Source: Bradyrhizobium sp. CCBAU 51765 (GTDB lineage Bacteria > Pseudomonadota > Alphaproteobacteria > Rhizobiales > Xanthobacteraceae). Taken from it: 64,000 nucleotides of DNA. Under the pieces are notes generated by a model that did no database searches, was not told where the DNA came from, and was given only the letters and a program-made list of their open reading frames with translations. This document shows, in pieces, positions 58,863 to 64,000 of this stretch (positions within the stretch are counted from its first letter, which is position 1; every line of letters starts with the position of its first letter). The translations under genes and the position numbers were made by a program. The stretch lies in assembly GCF_015291725.1 (NCBI RefSeq), contig NZ_CP030038.1, positions 8,049,001 through 8,113,000 on the forward strand, read 5' to 3'.

Positions 58863-59168
58863 TCACCGGCCGCGCGGCGCGCCGAAGACGCGCGAGAGCA
58901 GCCAGATCGGGATGACGATGACGGCGCCGAGCAGGAAGTAGCGCCACAGCCAGTTCACGGCATCGAAGCCGAGATCCCAGAGACGCTGGAACAGGAGACG
59001 AATGCTGGTGATGATGTTCCAGGGGTCGAAGCCGATCGCGGCCAGCACGACGCCGACCAGGATCGAGAGCAGAACCAGGCGAAACGCGACCGCCAGCGGG
59101 GAGCCGCCGAGAAAGCGGTGCAGGCCGTCGCTGCGGCCGGCCGGCAAATCTCTGACGTCTTGGACCAT
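58863..59168 (-). CDS. Small two-helix membrane protein, DUF6460-like
   Basis: A 101-residue protein. Two transmembrane helices (AFRLVLLSILVGVVLAAIGF and FLLGAVIVIPIWLLSRVF) flank the conserved 'FDPWNIITSIRLLFQRLWDL' and 'GFDAVNWLWRYF' segments, typical of a small rhizobial family (DUF6460, from memory). The ATG at 59168 with GGAG ten bases upstream is chosen over an earlier ATG. Function is unknown. It is followed 21 bp later by the MBL hydrolase gene on the same strand. Confidence 0.7.
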   Translation of the reverse strand: MVQDVRDLPAGRSDGLHRFLGGSPLAVAFRLVLLSILVGVVLAAIGFDPWNIITSIRLLFQRLWDLGFDAVNWLWRYFLLGAVIVIPIWLLSRVFGAPRGR

Positions 59169-59295
59169 CGCAAACTCCTCAGGGGATTCGACCTCATTAT
59201 AGGACACGGCGGGGCACATGGGGAACCCGGAACGAGGCGCCAATCGGGTTACTGGAGTTTAATTCGGGGCAAGCGCGCGGCGCAGACTGGCTGCA

Positions 59296-59321
59296 ACCTC
59301 TCCCGCAAGCGAGAGCTTTGC
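59296..59321 (+). repeat. Left 26-bp inverted repeat of the IS
   Basis: acctctcccgcaagcgagag then ctttgc. It is itself partly self-complementary (ctctcccgc/gcgagag) and is repeated exactly, inverted, at 60493-60518. Confidence 0.8.
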
Positions 59322-59432
59322 TTAATTGGACGCGGGGGAGTGATTGCCGCTGTTGGGCGTTTTTTGCGTAGCGTTGGACGTCGGCGGCATCGAAGGTTTG
59401 CGCTTTCGTGGTCGACTGATTGGGTTGGGCGG

Positions 59433-60446
59433 TCATGCGGCAACTCCCGCAGGAGACAACGCCACCCATCGTTTGAGATTCATTGCCAGGCAGATCAGGC
59501 GCAGATGCGTCTGGTTGCGCGCCCAGCCCAGATAGCGGGCGCGCGCCCAGCGGTAGCTGCCCTTGAGGCGCGCGAAGACCTGCTCGACCGGTGCGCGGCG
59601 CTTTCCCACGGCACCGTTGAAGCGCTTCTGCCGCGCGGTCAGCGGATGATGCTTGTTGGGCCGGAACATCAGCCGCGGCTTGATGCCTCGCGCGCGCAGG
59701 CCGCTACGGCGCTCGTGCTTGTCATAGGCCTGGTCGGCATAGACCGCCTTCTCATCACCACAGACCAACTCGTCGGCGGGCACCGTATCGTTGACCGCAG
59801 CATCGGTCAGCTTGCTGCGGCGGATGATTGCCGAGCCCTGGTCGATGCCAACATGGGCCTTGTAGCCGAAGTATCGTTTGCCGCCCTTCTTGGTCCATCG
59901 CGCATCCGGATCGCGCTTGCTGTTGACCAGTTTGCTCGGCGCCCGACCGTCCGGGCCGGGGGGCTGCGGCTCCTCTGGTGGCTTCGGCGGCTTCACCGCC
60001 GCCGGGATCAGGCTCGCGTCGATTAGTGTACCCCGCCGCACCACCAGCCCATGCGCATCGATCTGGCGCAGAATCTCACCGAACAGCCTCTCGTCCAGGC
60101 CGGCCCGCTGCAAACTGTCGCGGAAGCGCCAGATCGTGGCGTGATCGGGTGTCTCATCGCCGAGCACAAAGCCGCAGAAATCGCGGAATGAGGCGCGGTC
60201 ATCAAGCGCCTCTTCAAGCTCCGGATCGGACAGCCCGTACCATTGCTGCAGCAACAGCGCCTTGAACATCACCAGCCGCGGATAGGCCGGCGCCCCACGC
60301 TCCGGTTCCGGCAGACCGCCTAGCACGCCCCCTACCGCTGCCCAATCGACCAAGTCCCCAATCCGTCTCAGCACCGGATTGCCTTTTCCCCGTCGCGACA
60401 CCAGCGCGTCCGCAAAGCTCGGTTGTCCAACCTGTCGATAGGCCAT
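59433..60446 (-). CDS. IS5 family transposase
   Basis: A 337-residue DDE transposase. The N-terminal DUF772-like region (LVMFKALLLQQWYGLSDPEL ... 'TPDHATIWRFRD') is followed by catalytic Asp in GTLIDASLIPA, Asp in VYADQAYDKHERR and the Glu motif RRAPVEQVFARLKGSYRW. All three acidic residues are intact and the frame is unbroken, so the element may be active. A Pro-rich loop (KPPKPPEEPQPPGPDGR) lies after the first Asp, as in several rhizobial IS5 members. Confidence 0.93.
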   Translation of the reverse strand: MAYRQVGQPSFADALVSRRGKGNPVLRRIGDLVDWAAVGGVLGGLPEPERGAPAYPRLVMFKALLLQQWYGLSDPELEEALDDRASFRDFCGFVLGDETPDHATIWRFRDSLQRAGLDERLFGEILRQIDAHGLVVRRGTLIDASLIPAAVKPPKPPEEPQPPGPDGRAPSKLVNSKRDPDARWTKKGGKRYFGYKAHVGIDQGSAIIRRSKLTDAAVNDTVPADELVCGDEKAVYADQAYDKHERRSGLRARGIKPRLMFRPNKHHPLTARQKRFNGAVGKRRAPVEQVFARLKGSYRWARARYLGWARNQTHLRLICLAMNLKRWVALSPAGVAA

Positions 60447-60492
60447 TCCCGTCCTCCCTCAGCGGTCTAGGGAATCGCAGATTCGCGAATAT

Positions 60493-60518
60493 GCAAAGCT
60501 CTCGCTTGCGGGAGAGGT
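60493..60518 (-). repeat. Right 26-bp inverted repeat of the IS
   Basis: Exact inverted copy of 59296-59321. It overlaps by 18 bp the left arm of the intergenic palindrome at 60501-60612. Confidence 0.8.
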
Positions 60519-60612
60519 CGGCGCGCAGCGCCGGGTGAGGGCTCTCGCCTCTGGGGGACTCCCGATGCGGAGACACCCTCTCCCCAACCCTCTCCCGCAA
60601 GCGGGAGAGGGG
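60501..60612. repeat. Intergenic palindrome, family F, abutting the IS
   Basis: Left arm ctcgcttgcgggagaggtcg with the neighbouring 'gcgccgggtgagggc'; right arm 'caccctctccccaaccctct' then cccgcaagcgggagagg. The outer arms are inverted copies. It lies between the IS and the ligase 3' end. Confidence 0.7.
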
Positions 60613-60657
60613 GCGCACTGCGTTCGCAGCGGCGATCGAACCTGACCTCAGAACGCC

Positions 60658-62319
60658 TCAAACATCAATCTCCGCCGCTTCCGCCTTCAGCATCTTCTCC
60701 AGCGTTTCCAGCCGGTCGGCCTCGCGCGGCGGCTTGTCCCAGCGCAAGCGGCTGATGCGGGGAAAGCGCATGGCGACGCCGGACTTGTGTCGCGGCGAAC
60801 GTTGCAGACCCTCGAACGCGACCTCCAGCACGAGCCCCTTGTCGCCCTCGTGCACGACATGACGCACGGGGCCGAACTTCTCCGTGGTGTTGCGGCGGAC
60901 GAAGCGGTCGATCTGGAGCAGCTCCTCATCGGTGAAGCCGAAATAGGCTTTGCCGACCGGCACCAGTTCGTCGCCGCCATCGCGCTCGGTCCAGACGCCA
61001 AAAGTGTAGTCGGAATAATAGGACGAACGCTTGCCGTGGCCGCGCTGGGCATACATCAGCACGGCATCGATGATGTGCGGGTCGCGCTTCCATTTCCACC
61101 ATTGGCCCTTCGGCCGCCCGGGCAGATAAGGCGCATCGCGCCGCTTCAGCATCACGCCCTCGACGGCGTCCGCATCCTCGCCGGCACCTGCGCTCGCCGG
61201 ATCGGCGCGCGCGGCGGTCAGCGCGTCCCAGCTTGTGAAAGGGACCGTGGGCGACAGGTCGATGCGGGGATCGTCGAGCTTCCCAACGAATCTCTCCAGC
61301 CGTTCGCGTCGCTCGGCAAAAGGCAGCTCGCGCAGATCGTTCTCGTCGTCGCCAAGCAGATCGTAGGCGCGAAGGTGGATCGGAAACTCCTTGATCAGCT
61401 TCGGCGAGACGACCTTGCGGTTGAGGCGCTGCTGCAGGACGTTGAAACTCTGCACGCGGCCCTCGCGCAGGATCAGGAGCTCGCCGTCGATGGCGCCGGG
61501 CAGGTGCAGCGACGGCACGAGGTCGGGAAAGCTCCCCGTGATGTCCTCGCCGGTGCGCGAATAGAGCCGCGCCGTGATGTGGCCGCGATCGTCCCGCCCC
61601 GCCACCGCCTGCACGCGGATGCCGTCCCACTTCCATTCGGCGATGTAGTCGGCGGGATCGAGCGCGGCGAAATCCGTGTCCTCGATCGCATGCGCCAGCA
61701 TCACGGGCCGGAACGGCGCGGGATCGCGATTGACGGGCTTTTCGGCGCGTCCCTCCAGCCAGGCGAACAGGTCGAGATAGGGCGGCGAAAGGCCCGGCCA
61801 GATCAGCTCGACCTCATGCGGGTCCTTGTCGCCGAGTGCGGCGGCTGCGGTCTTGGCGAGGCGCGCGGAGATGCCGATCCGAAGCGCGCCGGTGACGAGC
61901 TTCAGCAGCGCCCAGCGGCCGGTCTCATCCAGCTCGTCAAGCCAGCGCTCGAGCTGCTTCGGCAACTCGGTCTTTCCGAGCGTGCGTAGCGTGGTGACGA
62001 CTTCGGTGAGGGATGGCGGTGGCGGGTTGTTGTGGGCGGCCAGCGCGGCCTTCGGCCACATCAGCGCCACCGTCTCCGAGAGGTCGCCGACATAATCATA
62101 GGAGAGCCCGAACAGCACCGGGTCGGTGCGCGCCGCGATGAGATCGCGGATCAGCGCGGGCTTGGCATGCTTGAAGCTGAGCGCGCCGGTCAGCGCGGCC
62201 AGCGCATAGCCCCGGTCAGGATCGCCGACCTCGCGGAAATAGCCGGTGATCAGCCGCAGCTTGTTGTTGCGGCCGGGCTCGTAAGCGAGGCGGTCGAGCA
62301 GTTCGGCGAAGCGGTTCAT
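60658..62319 (-). CDS. Ligase-associated (cisplatin response) ATP-dependent DNA ligase
   Basis: A 553-residue ATP-dependent ligase (TIGR04120 type). An N-terminal helical DNA-binding domain (1-200) is followed by the nucleotidyltransferase core with Lys230 in EWKWDGIR (motif I), 'AIDGELLI' (motif III), 'EGVMLKRRDAPY' (motif IV) and 'GQWWKWKRDP' (motif V), then an OB domain. The ATG at 62319 overlaps the exonuclease stop (ATGA), so the pair is coupled. Its partners PdeM and the DEXH helicase are at 41316-44848. The IS lies 140 bp downstream. Confidence 0.93.
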   Translation of the reverse strand: MNRFAELLDRLAYEPGRNNKLRLITGYFREVGDPDRGYALAALTGALSFKHAKPALIRDLIAARTDPVLFGLSYDYVGDLSETVALMWPKAALAAHNNPPPPSLTEVVTTLRTLGKTELPKQLERWLDELDETGRWALLKLVTGALRIGISARLAKTAAAALGDKDPHEVELIWPGLSPPYLDLFAWLEGRAEKPVNRDPAPFRPVMLAHAIEDTDFAALDPADYIAEWKWDGIRVQAVAGRDDRGHITARLYSRTGEDITGSFPDLVPSLHLPGAIDGELLILREGRVQSFNVLQQRLNRKVVSPKLIKEFPIHLRAYDLLGDDENDLRELPFAERRERLERFVGKLDDPRIDLSPTVPFTSWDALTAARADPASAGAGEDADAVEGVMLKRRDAPYLPGRPKGQWWKWKRDPHIIDAVLMYAQRGHGKRSSYYSDYTFGVWTERDGGDELVPVGKAYFGFTDEELLQIDRFVRRNTTEKFGPVRHVVHEGDKGLVLEVAFEGLQRSPRHKSGVAMRFPRISRLRWDKPPREADRLETLEKMLKAEAAEIDV

Positions 62320-63353
62320 GCTTCGGCCTCGTCCGGAATCGGCGTCTCGCTCTCCTCCTCGTCGCCGTAGCCGACGAGATCGAGCGGCCGCGCTTTCAGG
62401 CCTTTGCTCTGGCACCAATGCACCAGCGCATCTTCCTGGCCGTGAGTGACCCAGATCTCGCCCGCGCCGGTCGCGCCGATGGTAGAGGTAAGGCCGTCCC
62501 AATCGGCGTGGTCGGAGATCACCAGCGGCAATTCCACGCCGCGCTGCCGCGCCCGGGCGCGCACGCGCATCCACCCTGACGCGAAGGCGGTGACGGGATC
62601 GGGAAAACGCCGCGTCCAGAGATCGGAAGTCGCCGAGGGCGGCGCCAGCGTGATGGTGCCGGCAAGGGCCGACTTCTTCACGCCCTTCACCGGCCTCAGC
62701 TCGCCGAGCGCGATCCCGCGGCTCTGGTAGTAGTGGGTGATCGTCTCCATGGCGCCATGCAGGTAGACCGGCGCGTCATAGCCGGCCTGCCGCAGCAGCG
62801 CGATCACGCGCTGCGCCTTGCCGAGCGAATAGGCGCCGACCAGATGCGCGCGCTCCGGAAACAGCGCAACGGAGGCCAGCAGCTTCTTCACCTCGTCAGC
62901 GGCATCGCCATGCCGGAACACCGGCAAGCCAAAAGTAGCCTCGGTGATGAAGACGTCGCAGGGCACCAGCTCGAACCGGGCGCAGGTCGGATCGGCCGCG
63001 TCCTTGTAGTCGCCGGAGGCGACGATGCAGGTGTCCTGGCACGTCACCGCGACCTGCGCCGAGCCCAGCACATGGCCGGCCGGGTGAAATCTGACGCGGA
63101 CGTCGCCGAGCCGGATCTCCTCGCCATAGCGGATGGCTTGCGTCGAGCCGGCAAAGTTCTCGCCGTAGCGCAGCCGCATCATGTCGAGCGTTTCCTGTGT
63201 CGCCAGCACCGCGCCATGGCCGGCACGGGCATGGTCGGAATGGCCGTGGGTGATCACGGCGCGCTCGACCGGCCGGACAGGATCGATATGAAAGCCGCCG
63301 GGCTTGCAGCACAGGCCGGCAGCAGTTGGCAGCAGGATGTCTTGCGGACGCAT
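62316..63353 (-). CDS. Ligase-associated DNA damage response exonuclease (MBL/beta-CASP-like)
   Basis: A 345-residue metallo-beta-lactamase-fold nuclease (TIGR04122 type, related to Artemis/SNM1 and CPSF73). Metal motifs are THGHSDHARAG (His36, His38, Asp40, His41), 'AGHVLGSAQV', 'IVASGDYKDA' and the late 'ISDHADWDGL'. The ATG at 63353 (MRPQDILLPTAAG) is chosen over the upstream frame start. It overlaps the ligase by 4 bp. It is divergent from a methyltransferase gene with 63 bp between. Confidence 0.93.
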   Translation of the reverse strand: MRPQDILLPTAAGLCCKPGGFHIDPVRPVERAVITHGHSDHARAGHGAVLATQETLDMMRLRYGENFAGSTQAIRYGEEIRLGDVRVRFHPAGHVLGSAQVAVTCQDTCIVASGDYKDAADPTCARFELVPCDVFITEATFGLPVFRHGDAADEVKKLLASVALFPERAHLVGAYSLGKAQRVIALLRQAGYDAPVYLHGAMETITHYYQSRGIALGELRPVKGVKKSALAGTITLAPPSATSDLWTRRFPDPVTAFASGWMRVRARARQRGVELPLVISDHADWDGLTSTIGATGAGEIWVTHGQEDALVHWCQSKGLKARPLDLVGYGDEEESETPIPDEAEA

Positions 63354-63416
63354 GCCTGCTATATAGGTCGCGTCACCACATCTTCGAGTCATCACCGCTT
63401 CGTTCCCGGTTCCTCA

Positions 63417-64000
63417 ATGCCACTGCGCCTGTTCCAGTCCTCCGGCGATCTCATGGCCGACCGCCGTTTCGAGTTCGCGCGCGATCTCCAGCTCAAGGGT
63501 GATCTGCCCGCGGCCGCGGACCTGCTGGAGCAGTCGATCGAGCTTGCGCCGAACTTCGCCTCCGCCTGGTTCACGCTCGGCGAGATCCGTCGGCAGCTTG
63601 GCGATCGCGACAAGGCGATCGCGGCTTTTCGCAAGGCGCTCGACTCCGATCCCGAGGACCGGCACGGCGCCGGCCTGCACCTGATGCGGCTCGGCGACGC
63701 AGAGATGGCGGAGATGCCCAAGGCCTATGTACAAACGCTGTTCGATCAATACGCGCCGCGATTCGAGCACACGCTGATCAACGATCTCGGCTATCGCGCC
63801 CCGAGCCTGATCTTCAAGGCGGTGCTGGCCGCGCGCGGCGCCGCCAAGAAGCCTGCCTACTTCAAGCGCACGATCGATCTCGGCTGCGGCACCGGGCTTG
63901 CGGCCGCCGCCTTCGCCAAGCAGGTCGACCACTTCATCGGCGTCGACCTGTCACCGGGCATGATCAAGGAAGCCCGCGCGAGCAACCTCTATGCCGAGCT
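63417..64000 (+). CDS. TPR-containing SAM-dependent methyltransferase (3' end outside window)
   Basis: The first 194 residues of a reading frame still open at the window edge. It starts MPLRLFQSSGDLMADRRFEF, with TPR-like repeats (about 15-90: 'LPAAADLLEQSIELAPNFAS', 'DRDKAIAAFRKALDSDPEDR'), then 'AYVQTLFDQYAPRFEHTLI' and a class I methyltransferase motif I, IDLGCGTGLAAAAF, with 'GVDLSPGMIKEARA' as motif II. The architecture matches the TPR-methyltransferase proteins common in Rhizobiales; the substrate is unknown. A second ATG at 63453 is an alternative start. Confidence 0.85.
   Translation, partial: MPLRLFQSSGDLMADRRFEFARDLQLKGDLPAAADLLEQSIELAPNFASAWFTLGEIRRQLGDRDKAIAAFRKALDSDPEDRHGAGLHLMRLGDAEMAEMPKAYVQTLFDQYAPRFEHTLINDLGYRAPSLIFKAVLAARGAAKKPAYFKRTIDLGCGTGLAAAAFAKQVDHFIGVDLSPGMIKEARASNLYAE

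Larger units (their letters stand above)
59296..60518. mobile_element. IS5-family insertion sequence (about 1.22 kb)
   Basis: Bounded by perfect 26-bp inverted repeats: 59296-59321 (acctctcccgcaagcgagag then ctttgc) and its complement at 60493-60518. Inside is one intact transposase on the reverse strand. I see no clear target duplication. The right end abuts a resident palindrome with similar arms (60501-60612), so the exact IS ends need comparison with other copies. Confidence 0.75.

Noticed and set aside
59197..59436. A possible small reverse gene downstream of the transposase (MTAQPNQSTTKAQTFD...)
   Set aside because: It runs through the IS inverted repeat into flanking DNA and overlaps the DUF6460 promoter region; no conserved features.
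1..64000. tRNA genes, CRISPR arrays, sigma-54 promoters and EcfG-type (GGAAC-N16/17-CGTT) promoters
   Set aside because: Scanned by eye; no T-arm/cloverleaf candidates, no regularly spaced direct repeats and no convincing promoter matches were found. A covariance-model or profile search would be decisive.

Overview
The window is 64 kb of GC-rich (roughly 65% by eye) bacterial chromosome. Gene content and protein sequences point to an alphaproteobacterium of the Bradyrhizobium group (Nitrobacteraceae). The signs are a class I lysyl-tRNA synthetase, an SRP RNA gene just upstream of dnaX-ybaB-recR, DUF2865, DUF1036 and DUF6460 proteins, alphaproteobacterial GTTC-N7-GTTC LexA boxes, and many rhizobial-type intergenic palindromes. 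The genus is an inference; I ran no search. I recognised no tRNA, rRNA, CRISPR array or prophage. One insertion sequence is present (IS5 family, about 59296-60518).

Layout. 1-9277 is housekeeping: the yidC 3' end, engB, a DUF423 protein, argB, a DUF1036 protein, a pyrimidine 5'-nucleotidase, dapD-dapE, and the reverse-strand group def, fmt-truA. 9449-15731 holds rmuC behind a LexA box, an AmpG-like permease, and the reverse-strand set ffs (SRP RNA), dnaX, ybaB/ebfC, recR. 15917-20239 is a tightly packed accessory operon: a polar-solute ABC transporter (binding protein, permease, ATPase), a short-chain dehydrogenase-like protein lacking the family's catalytic residues, and an enolase-superfamily enzyme. 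20519-22693 carries HIT, NudC and an Lrp-type regulator. 22758-26469 is a two-component system facing two small exported proteins and a fatty-acid-hydroxylase-like membrane enzyme; a direct repeat resembling an RstA box lies between them. 26482-34056 has phosphomannomutase/phosphoglucomutase, an aspartic protease, HrpB helicase, UDP-glucose dehydrogenase and an acyltransferase. 34235-40636 has polA, a LysE exporter, a GST, pyrE and a DUF2865 protein.

40768-44848 and 60658-63353 hold two halves of one DNA-damage system. The first has an uncharacterised 143-residue protein behind a LexA box, then PdeM and the Lhr-type DEXH helicase. The second has the ATP-dependent ligase and the metallo-beta-lactamase-fold exonuclease. 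About 16 kb of unrelated genes lies between: SnoaL-like, RidA, an esterase, a flavoprotein, SCO1, a binding protein, lysS, carbonic anhydrase, a LexA-like repressor with no catalytic dyad, DUF952, pyrD, a MATE exporter, an MBL hydrolase and the IS.

No single new defence-type system stands out. The strongest leads are: two exact LexA boxes, one controlling an unknown gene beside repair genes; the split ligase-associated repair set; a PolA whose proofreading active site is gone; a LexA/CI-like repressor without its Ser-Lys dyad; the RstA-like operator; and a consistent pattern in which every convergent gene pair is separated by a palindrome while divergent promoter regions are nearly free of them.
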